This document shows positions 17,120-26,675 of a stretch of DNA of 64,000 bases, piece by piece. Made by a program: the position numbers and the translations under genes. Under the pieces are notes generated by a model that was not told the origin of the DNA, searched no databases, and saw only the letters and a program-made list of their open reading frames with translations. Within the stretch, counting starts at the first letter, position 1. Each line of letters starts with the position of its first letter. Location of the stretch: the NCBI RefSeq assembly GCF_003172875.1, contig NZ_QGKM01000043.1, positions 1-64,000 of the forward strand, written 5' to 3'. This DNA comes from Leucothrix pacifica (GTDB lineage Bacteria; Pseudomonadota; Gammaproteobacteria; Thiotrichales; Thiotrichaceae).

Positions 17120-17932
17120 TTAACTACGCTCCCGCTGCTGTTTTGACATCAAATGATCTGCAAATCGCGTCGCAGGAATAGTGATAATCAGGAAGATAAC
17201 CGCCGCTGCCACATAAGGTGTGAAGTTGGCATACAACGATTTATACACACCGGCCTGACGCAATACTTCCACCGGCCCAATAAATGACAATAAGGCCACG
17301 TCTTTTTGTAGCGCGATGAACATATTCATATTGGCAGGCACCACACGACGAATCGCTTGCGGCAACACCACAAAACGCATGGTGTCACTCGGTGATAATC
17401 CCAGAGATTCTGCTGCTGCGCGTTGTGAACTATGCACCGACTCAATGCCCGAGCGGAAGATCTCCGCGACATAGGCAGAATAGGTGAGAATCAGTGCTAG
17501 TGATCCCCATATATACGGGCTATTCCACGGTCGTGATAGCCCCAATCCGGGCACACCAAAGCCAATCAAATACACAATCAATACCACCGGAATACCCCGC
17601 AGCACATCGGTATAAATTGCCCCGAATAAACGCAGTGGATACAAAGCGGGGGAGCGCACATCGCGGCAAAGCGCAATGATTAGTCCCAGTATCGCAATCA
17701 ACGGCGCGCACCACAGAAAAATCATCACATCCAACATGAACGCATCCAGCAGCGTCGGGAAGGTTTTGATGAATATCTCTGCGTTGAAAAAGCTCTTTTT
17801 AACCGCAGGCCAACCGGGGGCTAGCGGCACCAAAAAGTACACCAGTGCAATAGCGGCTATCGTGCTGATAACCGCAATCGTGATGCTGCGTTGCTTGACG
17901 CGTTTGGCGTGCGCCTGTCGGATCGTCAGCAT
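17120..17932 (-). CDS. Polar amino acid ABC transporter permease
   Basis: The 270-residue HisM/GlnP-type inner-membrane permease has five to six hydrophobic segments and the EAA loop AAESLGLSPSDTMRFVVLPQAIRRVVPANMN near the middle, which contacts the ATPase. The N-terminal ~30 residues are basic and then hydrophobic. It begins five bases after the binding-protein stop. Only one permease gene is present, so the complex is probably a homodimer. Confidence 0.9.
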   Translation of the reverse strand: MLTIRQAHAKRVKQRSITIAVISTIAAIALVYFLVPLAPGWPAVKKSFFNAEIFIKTFPTLLDAFMLDVMIFLWCAPLIAILGLIIALCRDVRSPALYPLRLFGAIYTDVLRGIPVVLIVYLIGFGVPGLGLSRPWNSPYIWGSLALILTYSAYVAEIFRSGIESVHSSQRAAAESLGLSPSDTMRFVVLPQAIRRVVPANMNMFIALQKDVALLSFIGPVEVLRQAGVYKSLYANFTPYVAAAVIFLIITIPATRFADHLMSKQQRERS

Positions 17933-17937
17933 AAGGC

Positions 17938-18771
17938 TTATTTAATCAGAGGAACGCTGGTGGTTTGTTGTAGCCACTCGGCTTCGATGCTGGCTAATGT
18001 GCCATCTTCTTTCATAGCTTCCAGCGCTTCATCCACACAGTTTTTTAGTGGATTACCTTCGGTCATTAACAATCCAAACTGGTCGGGATTTTCACTACGG
18101 TCCGCAGGGAATTGCCCCAGTACCACGCCGTCATCCAGCACCACCGCACCCAAATACATGGCGGTTGGTAAATCAAATAAAGCTGCATCGATCTGATTCG
18201 CTTTCATGGCTGCAACCACGTCATTGTTGTCGTTATAAAGTAGTGGTTTATCGTCAGGCTTGATTAACTTGTTAAGCATCGGCACGCCCGTTGTTGCAGA
18301 GCTTGCTCCCCATAATAAGCCTTTCAGTGATTCCAACTCTGGCTTCGCGCCTTTTTCCTGAATTGGCTTACGCGTTAGCACCGCCATGGCTGCTGAGTAA
18401 TAAGGCACTGAGAAATCGACTACTTTCTCGCGATCCTCAGTGATCGAAAACTGCTGTAAATTAAAATCGAAATTCTTCTCACCCGGTTGGATGGAGGCAT
18501 CAAAAGAAGCAGTCGTCCATTCAACGTTGTCTTTATCGAATCCCATACGAGTCGCCACTTCATAGGCAACTGCTGCCTCAAAACCTTTACCAGCTTTTGG
18601 GTCATTATCCAGCACCCAAGGGAAGTAGGAGGGGTTACCGGTGGCAATGGTCAGCACGCCATCTTTTAGGGTTTTACCGGTTGCGCAACTGTCCGCTGCG
18701 AAGGCTGAAGAGGTTGATAGCAACAGGCCGACACAAACCGTTGCGATACTCAGTGATGATTTTAATAACAT
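17938..18771 (-). CDS. Polar amino acid-binding periplasmic protein
   Basis: The 277-residue class II receptor has a signal peptide ending SSAFAAD (~26) and family blocks GVLTIATGNPSYFPWVLD, GKGFEAAVAYEVATRMGF, DFNLQQFSITEDREKVVDFSVPYY and ALFDLPTAMYL. It delivers a polar amino acid or similar compound to the downstream permease and ATPase. Cys29 and a Cys at ~251 may form a disulfide. The ligand specificity cannot be set from sequence. Confidence 0.88.
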   Translation of the reverse strand: MLLKSSLSIATVCVGLLLSTSSAFAADSCATGKTLKDGVLTIATGNPSYFPWVLDNDPKAGKGFEAAVAYEVATRMGFDKDNVEWTTASFDASIQPGEKNFDFNLQQFSITEDREKVVDFSVPYYSAAMAVLTRKPIQEKGAKPELESLKGLLWGASSATTGVPMLNKLIKPDDKPLLYNDNNDVVAAMKANQIDAALFDLPTAMYLGAVVLDDGVVLGQFPADRSENPDQFGLLMTEGNPLKNCVDEALEAMKEDGTLASIEAEWLQQTTSVPLIK

Positions 18772-18990
18772 TTGAAAGTCCTCGGATAGGTAGGGATATT
18801 ATCGTTACTGATATCCGCAGGCTTGTCCAGAAAAATGCAATGGCATCATATTGTCGAATTTGTACGGATTGAATATGTACATAGCGTTATTTATTGGGCT
18901 AGAGTGCAGGCTTTATCCTGCTGGTCTTGGTTGGCGCGCTGGCGTTGATCAAGCCATGTATAGCTCAAAGATTCATTAGGGAGTCTGGAT

Positions 18991-19443
18991 TTGAAGAAAA
19001 AATACATCAGTAGAGAGACTGAAGCTGCCTACCGCAACACCAATTATGTCGTGCCAATGCCCGATAAAAACACCGTTTTGCACGTGGGTGTGGCTTCTGA
19101 TGAAATCAGGCAATTGCTGACAGATGCAGGTGCTTCAGGCGTGGTGTTTATGACCGCACACAATCCGTTTGGTGTGTTTTTGGATGAAGCTGAAAACACC
19201 GCAGCCAACCATTTACTACAAAAGGATCTGGAAGCTCGATTTGAAACTGTGATGAATTGCTATGGCGCGAGTCCTTGTGAGGAATACCGGGAGGATAGCT
19301 TGTTGGCTTTTCCGGTTAGTCACTCGCAAGCAATTGAGCTTTGCTGTCAGTATGAGCAGAATGCGGTGTTGTTTATTGACGCTAAGGGTGTGCCGGAGTT
19401 GGTTTTTCATCCGGATATACAGACCAATCACCCCGAAGTGTAA
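18991..19443 (+). CDS. DUF3293 protein
   Basis: A 150-residue soluble protein matching DUF3293: AYRNTNYVV at the N-terminus, TAHNPFGVFLDEAENTAANHLLQKDLEA in the middle and the QNAVLFIDAKGVPELVF strand near the end. The function of the family is unknown. The start appears to be TTG with GGGAGT upstream. It is a single gene, divergent from the amino-acid transporter. Confidence 0.75.
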   Translation: MKKKYISRETEAAYRNTNYVVPMPDKNTVLHVGVASDEIRQLLTDAGASGVVFMTAHNPFGVFLDEAENTAANHLLQKDLEARFETVMNCYGASPCEEYREDSLLAFPVSHSQAIELCCQYEQNAVLFIDAKGVPELVFHPDIQTNHPEV

Positions 19444-19529
19444 TGTCGTTAGTTGCTCTCTGAGATGCTGATGCATTTTACAGTAGTAGCTATTGAACAA
19501 GGCTGGAATACAATGCGGTAAACTTACTG

Positions 19530-20636
19530 TTAATCAGTCCTCGTTTGACTCCCCGGCATCATATTGCACTGCCCCAAGATATCTTGCCACGCCTGAGTAT
19601 GGCGTTGTCGAGCCTTGACCCATTGATCCCAGAGGCTGCCATCAACATTCATGCCCAACACCTGCTGCCGATAATCATTCATCGAGTCAGTTGCCGGTAA
19701 TTGCTGAATCAGTTCATCATGCAGTGCAAACCAGGGGCTACCCTGACGTTGGATAACCGCCATATACGGCTGCACTTTGCCCGCATAAAACTTCTGAAAA
19801 ACGTTATATAAGGTTGTCGCGCGTGGCGGCTTATGTCCGGGAAAGCAAAAAGGCTTAGCTTGGAGGCGCGTTTCAATCGCTTGCGCAGTGCGATCCAACG
19901 TTTGTGTCATCATCACCAAACTACTCAGTAAACTGGCACCAAACTCACTGTGATGCAGCGTTTCATAAGGTGCCTCAACTTGCTCCAGCCAAGCCGGTAA
20001 TGTAATGGAATCAGTTCGACTTAAGGTTGCTAACCCGGATAGTTGTTGCAACGCATAGCGCGGAGGATTACCGCTATCAGTATCCAGTGCCAATGGTGGC
20101 GTGCCAATTTTAAAGTGCTGACTGATCTCGTCCGCCCCATATATGCCGTTCCAGATTTCACGTGGCAAATTGTCAGACTTCGTTTGGTAAATAGCGTCTA
20201 AACGCTCCTGAAACGCAAGTTGCGTGTCGTCCGGTTCCTCGATGTCCACTAGTATTTTCCGGCAGGCTTGCAAGGCGACGATAAAGCGCAATTCGTATCG
20301 CATTTTTTGGCTGGGCAGCATCACTTTACCGAGTGAACTGTTGCGCTCAGAGATCAGTGACAACATGTCGCACTGACGAAAATCCAGTACATCCCATAAG
20401 CCTTCTCGCAGCTCCTGTGTGGCTACGACACGGTCACGTTTTGCAGGGAAAGCCGGGATTGCTAATGCAGCCTCCCCCAAGTTTAGTTTGATATCGGTTG
20501 TCAGCACGTTGCTCATGCGTGCGGTGTAATCTTCCAGCATCGCTTGTGGTGCGGAGACTTGGCAGGCAGTTAAAAGCATAAGCAGGCTAAGTGCAGCTAG
20601 GAGGTGAATAGGGCGGTGAAGGAATGAGAGGTGCAT
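19530..20636 (-). CDS. DUF3080 lipoprotein
   Basis: A ~368-residue predicted lipoprotein. From ATG 20636 the first 24 residues form a lipoprotein signal (LSLLMLLTAC, lipobox Cys25), followed by LEDYTARMSNVL, the usual start of DUF3080 proteins. The rest is helical, with RQCDMLSLISERNSSLGKVM as a conserved block. The function is unknown. A start at 20681 would place 15 extra residues before the signal, so I reject it. It is convergent with DUF3293. Confidence 0.78.
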   Translation of the reverse strand: MHLSFLHRPIHLLAALSLLMLLTACQVSAPQAMLEDYTARMSNVLTTDIKLNLGEAALAIPAFPAKRDRVVATQELREGLWDVLDFRQCDMLSLISERNSSLGKVMLPSQKMRYELRFIVALQACRKILVDIEEPDDTQLAFQERLDAIYQTKSDNLPREIWNGIYGADEISQHFKIGTPPLALDTDSGNPPRYALQQLSGLATLSRTDSITLPAWLEQVEAPYETLHHSEFGASLLSSLVMMTQTLDRTAQAIETRLQAKPFCFPGHKPPRATTLYNVFQKFYAGKVQPYMAVIQRQGSPWFALHDELIQQLPATDSMNDYRQQVLGMNVDGSLWDQWVKARQRHTQAWQDILGQCNMMPGSQTRTD

Positions 20637-20726
20637 AAGAAAAATATAATGCGACTGGTGCAGGGAGTCGAGAACCCACAAAAAAATACATTTTGTCTGG
20701 TAGATAATGGTATCGGCGGGAATATT

Positions 20727-21146
20727 TCAGATAACCAAACGTAAAATGGCGTAGGTAATAACATTAACCACCGCCGCTATCCCCAAGTGTTTGGCAAAAG
20801 AAACCTCTTGCTGAGTTTCAACAGACTCGCAGTAACAATCCGCATAGATCCAATAAACGGTATAGGTCAAACCAAGCAAAAATAAGATGAATCCAATCGT
20901 GTCAATAGCATAGACGATAGGATAAACCTTAGGCGGTGGATCACCCTGAAATAAGCCAACAGTCCAGCGCCATGACCAGTGGCTGGTTGTTTCATCGATG
21001 TATTTCAGTTGTACCAGCAACAACTGCCAGAGGTGGGCTACCCAAAAGAAAAAGCCGACGCCGTAGAGAGCGATGTATTTTTTAATACGGCGAAGGGATA
21101 AGCTCCCTCTTTGTACTTTCTGTAACTTTTGGTATTTAGAATCCAT
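20727..21146 (-). CDS. Membrane protein of unknown function
   Basis: From ATG 21146 (MDSKYQKLQKVQRGSLSL) this is a ~139-residue inner-membrane protein with three or four hydrophobic segments (YGVGFFFWVAHLWQLLLV, YAIDTIGFILFLLGLTYTVYWIYA and a C-terminal HLGIAAVVNVITYAILRLVI). I do not recognise a family. The frame is open to 21272, but the upstream 42 residues overlap the divergent promoter region and have a mixed composition, so the longer form is less likely. Confidence 0.55.
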   Translation of the reverse strand: MDSKYQKLQKVQRGSLSLRRIKKYIALYGVGFFFWVAHLWQLLLVQLKYIDETTSHWSWRWTVGLFQGDPPPKVYPIVYAIDTIGFILFLLGLTYTVYWIYADCYCESVETQQEVSFAKHLGIAAVVNVITYAILRLVI

Positions 21147-21316
21147 GAGGAATTCTAACGTATCGACCTTTAGGCTTGAAATACTTTTGCTAGATGCTGA
21201 TTTCACCAGTGTGTAACACGTTTTATACAGATGGTTAATCATCATCAGTATGCTGGTGACAGCCTGATTCATTAGCTTTGTTACTGACAGATATTACCTT
21301 TAGAGCCAGCCACCCA

Positions 21317-22381
21317 ATGCTGAAAGACCTAAAACAATTAGCCCTAACCTTAATGGTGTGTCTGGTAGTCGGTTCTCTGTTCCAGCTACTACACCTACCC
21401 GCGCCATATTTATTGGGCAGTTTATTCGGTACATGGATCGCCGGTAAGTTTATACCCGTTTCACTAGGCGAATTAGGCGTGCCTCGCTGGTTTCATACCA
21501 TAGTTGTGCTGGGTTTAAGCACGCTGATCGGCGCCACGTTCAATCCTGAAATGATTCCCAAGCTATCACTGTGGGCAGGCACGGTATTCGCCATGTTAGT
21601 TACCACTGTGATTGCCACGCTGGCAGGGTATCAATACCTGCACAGAGTCCGTGGTTATGAGCGTAACCTGGCATTTCTATGCAGCTTGCCGGGTGGTCAG
21701 GCAGAGGTGATCGCACTGAGTCGGGACTTGGTGGATAAGGACTATGTCGTTGCTTTCTGCCATCTGGTGCGCGTGGTGATTGTGGTGGGAATGATTCCTT
21801 TATTGCTGGCACTCACTCAGGGGCGCGATGGCGTTGCCGCATCTTATGAAGTGACCGCTCAGCTCCCCGGTATTCTGGAGTTACCACCACTGACTTTATT
21901 TGAGTTTTTAGGCATCGGCATTGGCGGCTACTTCATCGCAAAGTGGTTGCGTATACCGATTCCTCACTTGCTGGGGCCATTAATTCTCAGCGCATTGGTG
22001 CACCTCACCGGCTGGGTTGAAGTCCCGCGCATCAATGAGTTTATTCTGTTGGCTCAGATCACGATTGGTGGTGGCGTGGGGGCTAAACTCTCCAAAATCG
22101 ATAGTAAAGAATTGCTGAGTTATTTCTGGGATGCCATCACCAATGCCGTCATCGTGGTTTCGATTTATTGTGCGGTTGCCCTAACAATAGGTTGGTTGGG
22201 TGATCTGGGGCTGATGAAAATGGTACTGGGCTTCATACCCGGTGGTATTTATGAGGTGACTGTGCTGGCACTTATTTTTGGGTTTGATGTGGCCTTTGTC
22301 GCATTCCATCATACCGTGCGGGTATTGCTGATTTTCTTAACCTTGCCACTGTTTGCCAGCAGGATGAAATCCTCCCGCTGA
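21317..22381 (+). CDS. AbrB-family (PF05145) membrane protein
   Basis: The 354-residue protein has about ten hydrophobic segments of the AbrB/putative ammonia monooxygenase family, unrelated to the Bacillus DNA-binding AbrB. Two repeats each hold the P-hydrophobic-LLG motif: HLPAPYLLGSLFGTW and RIPIPHLLGPLILSA. The SLPGGQAEVIALSRDL loop and GFIPGGIYEVTVLAL repeat it in the second half. The function is uncertain; it may be transport-related. I start at ATG 21317; the longer frame to 21278 adds a non-conserved tail. Confidence 0.82.
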   Translation: MLKDLKQLALTLMVCLVVGSLFQLLHLPAPYLLGSLFGTWIAGKFIPVSLGELGVPRWFHTIVVLGLSTLIGATFNPEMIPKLSLWAGTVFAMLVTTVIATLAGYQYLHRVRGYERNLAFLCSLPGGQAEVIALSRDLVDKDYVVAFCHLVRVVIVVGMIPLLLALTQGRDGVAASYEVTAQLPGILELPPLTLFEFLGIGIGGYFIAKWLRIPIPHLLGPLILSALVHLTGWVEVPRINEFILLAQITIGGGVGAKLSKIDSKELLSYFWDAITNAVIVVSIYCAVALTIGWLGDLGLMKMVLGFIPGGIYEVTVLALIFGFDVAFVAFHHTVRVLLIFLTLPLFASRMKSSR

Positions 22382-22406
22382 CAATTCAGTACTATGTCCC
22401 CGTGCC

Positions 22407-23345
22407 TTATTGACCGGCCTTAAACACGGTTGTATCAGGATGGAAGGCATACCAGGCAAACCAGAATCCATTGACCAAATCTATCGGTTTACCATTGGCA
22501 TCAAGGATTTTACCGTCACGATTCGGTACATCAATCTCAAGCGTCAGCTGTTTCCCCTGAAACTGATCCTGAAAACGGGTCGTACCCAGTTTCGCTAACT
22601 CTGCAAAAGGATATGCCTTGTGTTTACCGTTGATGGTAATGCCCATTACGCGCTCTTTAGGATGGTACTGGCGGCTCTGAGCGTTTACCGGAAAATAGGT
22701 CTCCGTATTGTTGTCATAGTTACCATACGGTGAGCGTGTGTAGTCACGGTTAAAGCCCGTGTCAGTAGACAGTACTTTGGTATTTGGGTGTTGCTTCAGC
22801 CATTTTGCCCAGCTGGTTTGCGAGGAGCTGATCATAGTGAGCTTCTGTCCGGATAGCGGCCCGTTAATCGCTTTTGACAGAATTTGCGACCATAATGTTT
22901 GCGTTTCACGGTCATAGAGCAACACGTCGCTATTGTATAGCAGTCCTGATACGCCTAGCGTAAGCGCACGTCCGTTAACGCTTCCTTCGTATACCAGGCC
23001 AGTCCCGCACAATGGGCAATAGGTCACCGACACGGCTTTGCCTCGTATAGAGTCATTAACGATTTCATGCCAGTTTAAAATATTAATCGGGTAGGCGCGT
23101 GACTCGCCGTTGTAGGTGACACCGATTACGCGGTCGCCGGGTTTTAGAAAGTTAGCACTGCGAGCGGCCACAAATTTTGGCTTGTCGATAGAGGGGATGC
23201 CATCACGGGGCGGGCCACCTTGTAAAATTTGATCAGCAGGAATCAGACTATTGGTGAGGTCAAAGCCGTTTTTGCTTGCGGCTGATAAAGACAGTGGGAT
23301 GCATAAAATAATCAGACTAAGTACGCTGGACTTGATGAATCGCAT
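22407..23345 (-). CDS. DUF3179 secreted protein
   Basis: The 312-residue exported protein has a signal peptide ending SLSAAS (~23) and a DUF3179 domain. Its hallmark is VSVTYCPLCGTGLVYEG, a CxxCG pair likely to bind metal or react as thiols, followed by GLLYNSDVLLYDRETQTLWSQ. Other conserved text includes ESRAYPINILNWHEIVND. The biochemical role is unknown. GGAGG lies just upstream of the ATG. It is convergent with the AbrB-family gene. Confidence 0.85.
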   Translation of the reverse strand: MRFIKSSVLSLIILCIPLSLSAASKNGFDLTNSLIPADQILQGGPPRDGIPSIDKPKFVAARSANFLKPGDRVIGVTYNGESRAYPINILNWHEIVNDSIRGKAVSVTYCPLCGTGLVYEGSVNGRALTLGVSGLLYNSDVLLYDRETQTLWSQILSKAINGPLSGQKLTMISSSQTSWAKWLKQHPNTKVLSTDTGFNRDYTRSPYGNYDNNTETYFPVNAQSRQYHPKERVMGITINGKHKAYPFAELAKLGTTRFQDQFQGKQLTLEIDVPNRDGKILDANGKPIDLVNGFWFAWYAFHPDTTVFKAGQ

Positions 23346-23540
23346 GGTAAACCTCCGTTTTGTTTAGTTTATTTACGGAGAAGTGACCGCCTCGGATGCA
23401 AAGCAGGGTTTATGTTATTTTGTATAAAATTCAATCACACTTCCTTGCCGGGTAGTGCTATAAAGTGTCAATAATCTGTAATTTTGAATTATTTCCTCAC
23501 ATCTTCTTTGTAGGCACGAATCCCTAAGGCCTTTGTCAAA

Positions 23541-25163
23541 ATGAAAATTACAATAATAACATTCGTCACTCTGTGGTTAAGTATGCTGGCGATGTCTACT
23601 TATGCGAAAAACACTCAACCTTCAGTGTTGAGACTGCAATTATCCTGGCAGCATCAGTTTCAGTTTGCAGGCTATTATGCAGCTCTGGATCAGGGGTTTT
23701 ACCGGGAAGCAGGTTTAAACATTGAGTTACTAGAGGGCGGCCCGGGAACCCTTTGTGATGGGAAAATGCTAGCAAAGATTGATTTTTGCAATGCCTCTGG
23801 CTCGGTTGTGAAACAGCGGGTTGAGGGGCAGCCGATTGTTGTATTAGCCAGCATTCTGCAACATTCCCCTATTGTGCTAATTACTAAAAAGAAGGATGGT
23901 TTATTCACCCCGCGCGACTTAGTTGGAAAAAGGGTGGAAATGTTGTTATCAGGTGTCCCTATTCCTGAAATTCATGCCATGTTGAGCAATCAAGGTGTTG
24001 AGCTGAATGAGATAAAACTCTACGAAAACACAACAAATGTATCAGTGCTATTGGGTGACAGCATCGACGCACTGTATGGCTTTTCGACTAATGAGCCATT
24101 TCAGCTGCGGGAAAAAGGTATCGAGTATAAAATAATCAGTCCTCGTCACTATGGTGTTGATTTTTATGGCGATGTCTTGTTAACCAGTGAGCGGCTCCTG
24201 CAAGTACGTCCGGATCAGGTCGAGGCATTTCGCAAAGCATCACTGCGGGGGTGGCGCTATGCCATGAATCATCAGGCAGACATTGTCGATCTGATTATCG
24301 CAAAGTATGCACCGCATCATTCACGACGGCGTTTAATGGCAGAGGCCAAAGCCATTGAAAGTCTGATGTTGCCAAATTTGATTGAGATTGGTCATATCAA
24401 CGCTGAACGGTGGCGTCATACGGCGGATACCTTAGCTGATTTAGCAATAATCAAACCGGACTATTCTCTGGATGGTTTTATCTACGAGCCGCCCAAGCCA
24501 CCCGAGGAGACGAGTAACCTGACAATGGTTCGGGTATTGATTATTGTTTTATCGTTTTTAACGGTGGCAATGGTTGCGTTGTGGGGTGGATATATTCGTC
24601 TCAGTCAGGAGATTATTGAGCGAAGAAAAGTTCAGAAGCGCTTGCGCCGGGATAAAGAGTTGTCCGATAAAATTGCTTATACCGATGATCTCAGTGGTAT
24701 GGGAAATCGTCGGTTGTTTTACGAGCGGGGTAACGATGCGATTTTGTTAGCGGAGGTTGATCATACAACGTTGTCGATGGTGCTTATGGATATTGATCAC
24801 TTTAAACAGGTGAATGACAATTATGGTCATTTGGTAGGGGATCAGGTGATTTGTGAAGTGGCTGATATTATCTTACGCATTATCAGGTCACGCGATATTC
24901 AGGCACGGATTGGTGGGGAAGAGTTTGCCATTATATTGCCAGAAACTGATTTGGTGGGTGCGGTGGAGTTGGCAGAAAGAATACGCCATGCTGTCGCCGA
25001 ATTAACACTGGAATCGGGCGAGGGATCGTTTACCATCACGGCGAGTTTTGGGGTATCCGCTTATGGTGGTGTTAATGACTCTATTAAGCAATTAATGCAA
25101 TCCTGCGATGAAGCGTTATACCAAGCCAAACATCAGGGACGAAATCAGGTGGTTAGTGTTTAA
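23541..25163 (+). CDS. NMT1/THI5-like binding domain fused to GGDEF diguanylate cyclase
   Basis: This 540-residue fusion has a signal peptide or first helix (1-22), an NMT1/THI5-like class II solute-binding domain (about 27-310; LRLQLSWQHQFQFAGYYAAL, then GPGTLCDGKMLAKIDFC), one membrane helix at ~328-348, a short coiled coil and a GGDEF domain. The active-site loop is GGEEF at 458-462 with an RSRD inhibitory site five residues before it, so it should make c-di-GMP with product feedback. The binding domain is periplasmic and likely senses a pyrimidine-, taurine- or nitrate-like ligand. A single gene; it ends 64 bases before phnA. Confidence 0.88.
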   Translation: MKITIITFVTLWLSMLAMSTYAKNTQPSVLRLQLSWQHQFQFAGYYAALDQGFYREAGLNIELLEGGPGTLCDGKMLAKIDFCNASGSVVKQRVEGQPIVVLASILQHSPIVLITKKKDGLFTPRDLVGKRVEMLLSGVPIPEIHAMLSNQGVELNEIKLYENTTNVSVLLGDSIDALYGFSTNEPFQLREKGIEYKIISPRHYGVDFYGDVLLTSERLLQVRPDQVEAFRKASLRGWRYAMNHQADIVDLIIAKYAPHHSRRRLMAEAKAIESLMLPNLIEIGHINAERWRHTADTLADLAIIKPDYSLDGFIYEPPKPPEETSNLTMVRVLIIVLSFLTVAMVALWGGYIRLSQEIIERRKVQKRLRRDKELSDKIAYTDDLSGMGNRRLFYERGNDAILLAEVDHTTLSMVLMDIDHFKQVNDNYGHLVGDQVICEVADIILRIIRSRDIQARIGGEEFAIILPETDLVGAVELAERIRHAVAELTLESGEGSFTITASFGVSAYGGVNDSIKQLMQSCDEALYQAKHQGRNQVVSV

Positions 25164-25227
25164 TTAGCTAAATTTCATCGGGTTGAATCAGTTATAATCC
25201 GCTCAATTTACCAGAGACAGCTTTCAA

Positions 25228-25812
25228 ATGAGCACAGAACAAGCGTTAAAAGCCCGTAGCGAATCAAAATGCGAACTATGCGGCGTAACTGAAGGCTTGG
25301 CCGTTTATCAGGTTCCACCGGCATCACAGGGCAATGCGGATGATTCAGTCCTGATTTGTGGTAACTGCAACGGGCAGATTGATCAGTCTGAGACGATGGA
25401 TGTACACCACTGGCGATGCCTTAATGACAGTATGTGGTCGCAAGAGCCAGCGGTGCAGGTGGTTGCCTGGCGTATGCTTAAAAGACTCAGTGCCACTGAA
25501 AGCTGGGCACAGGATGCTCTGGATATGATGTATCTGGATGAAGAAACTGCAAGCTGGGCCGCCGCGATTGAAGACACTGCGGGTGATGACGATGAGGTGA
25601 AACATTTGGATAGCAATGGTACCTTACTTGAAACCGGGGACAACGTCACACTCATCAAAGACCTCAACGTTAAAGGGACCAGCTTTGTGGCCAAACGTGG
25701 GACAGCTGTTAGGGGTATTGCCTTGGTGCACGACAACCCGGAACACATCGAAGGACGGGTTAACGGAACACGTATTGTCATTTTGACTAAGTTTGTAAAA
25801 AAATCATCATAG
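25228..25812 (+). CDS. PhnA/YjdM-like zinc-ribbon protein
   Basis: The 194-residue protein has an N-terminal zinc-ribbon (CELCGVTEG..., then CGNCNGQI) and a C-terminal PhnA/KOW-like domain, seen in LLETGDNVTLIKDLNVKGTSFVAKRGTAVRGI. The family carries the name PhnA from its position in the E. coli phn region, but it is not a phosphonoacetate hydrolase and its role is unknown. No C-P lyase genes are nearby. It is 45 bases upstream of the PhnD-like gene and may be cotranscribed. Confidence 0.8.
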   Translation: MSTEQALKARSESKCELCGVTEGLAVYQVPPASQGNADDSVLICGNCNGQIDQSETMDVHHWRCLNDSMWSQEPAVQVVAWRMLKRLSATESWAQDALDMMYLDEETASWAAAIEDTAGDDDEVKHLDSNGTLLETGDNVTLIKDLNVKGTSFVAKRGTAVRGIALVHDNPEHIEGRVNGTRIVILTKFVKKSS

Positions 25813-25857
25813 TCCATGCTATAACGTGTATATAACCATCAGGATTAGGGGAAAGTC

Positions 25858-26673
25858 ATGAAAGCCTTGTTGCTAAGTTTCAGTCTGCTGTGTTTATCAG
25901 GTGCGGTGTTTGCCAAAGAATATACCCTAGGCATTGTTCCTCAGCAGAGCCCGATCAAGTTGTATAAATCCTGGAAGCCAGTCACGGACTATTTGTCTGA
26001 AAAAACCGGCTTTAAAGTGACCTTGAAGACTGAGAAGTCCATCGCGGAGTTTGAAAAAGTCTTGTATGACGGTGGTTACGACTTATCGTATATGAACCCG
26101 TTTCACTACACAGTAGCCAATGAACGTCAGCACTACGATGCGGTAGTACGCGCTAAAAAAATGATCCGTGGCATTCTGGTGATGAAGTCGGATGACGCGG
26201 AAATGGAAGCGTTAATTAAAGATAAAAACACAAAGTTTTTGTTTCCTTCAGCCAATGCATTCGCAGCGACGTTAATCATCAAATACGAAATGCTGACCAA
26301 GTTTGGGGTTGACCTGAATGAGGCTGGTAACTACCAATATGTCAATTCACATGACTCGGTGTATCTGGGGGTTGAGCGCGGTATAGGGCAGTTAGGCGGT
26401 GGTATACAGCGCACGTTTAACAATTTCAAAGCATCAAACCCTGATGCGGTACTCAAAGAGGTTTACCAAACCGAGGCCTACCCAAGTCATCCGATCGCGG
26501 TCAGGGCTGATATGCCTGAAGATGACCGTGCCAAGCTGGTTGAAGCTTTCCTGGAAATACCGGAAGCACTACTGGCAGATTTGAGTATGAAAAAAATCAT
26601 CAGTACCGAGGATGATGAATTTTCCGTGATACGTGAGCTGTCGGAAAAGCTGGATGTTGTGGTTAGAGACTGA
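25858..26673 (+). CDS. PhnD-like phosphate/phosphonate-type binding protein
   Basis: The 271-residue periplasmic binding protein has a signal peptide ending AVFAKE (~20) and PhnD-family text: [35 protein letters not shown] and [12 protein letters not shown], where Ser and Asn could contact the ligand. It is close to the phosphate/phosphite/phosphonate family, but no permease or ATPase follows. Two bases after its stop begins a membrane hybrid kinase. I infer that it is the ligand-bound subunit of that kinase, as LuxP is for LuxQ. The ligand is unknown. Confidence 0.82.
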   Translation: MKALLLSFSLLCLSGAVFAKEYTLGIVPQQSPIKLYKSWKPVTDYLSEKTGFKVTLKTEKSIAEFEKVLYDGGYDLSYMNPFHYTVANERQHYDAVVRAKKMIRGILVMKSDDAEMEALIKDKNTKFLFPSANAFAATLIIKYEMLTKFGVDLNEAGNYQYVNSHDSVYLGVERGIGQLGGGIQRTFNNFKASNPDAVLKEVYQTEAYPSHPIAVRADMPEDDRAKLVEAFLEIPEALLADLSMKKIISTEDDEFSVIRELSEKLDVVVRD

Positions 26674-26675
26674 GT

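Noticed and set aside
25228-26673. phnA followed by a phnD-like gene as a phosphonate-use operon
   Set aside because: No permease, ATPase or C-P lyase genes follow; the receptor adjoins a kinase and PhnA proteins have no proven phosphonate role.
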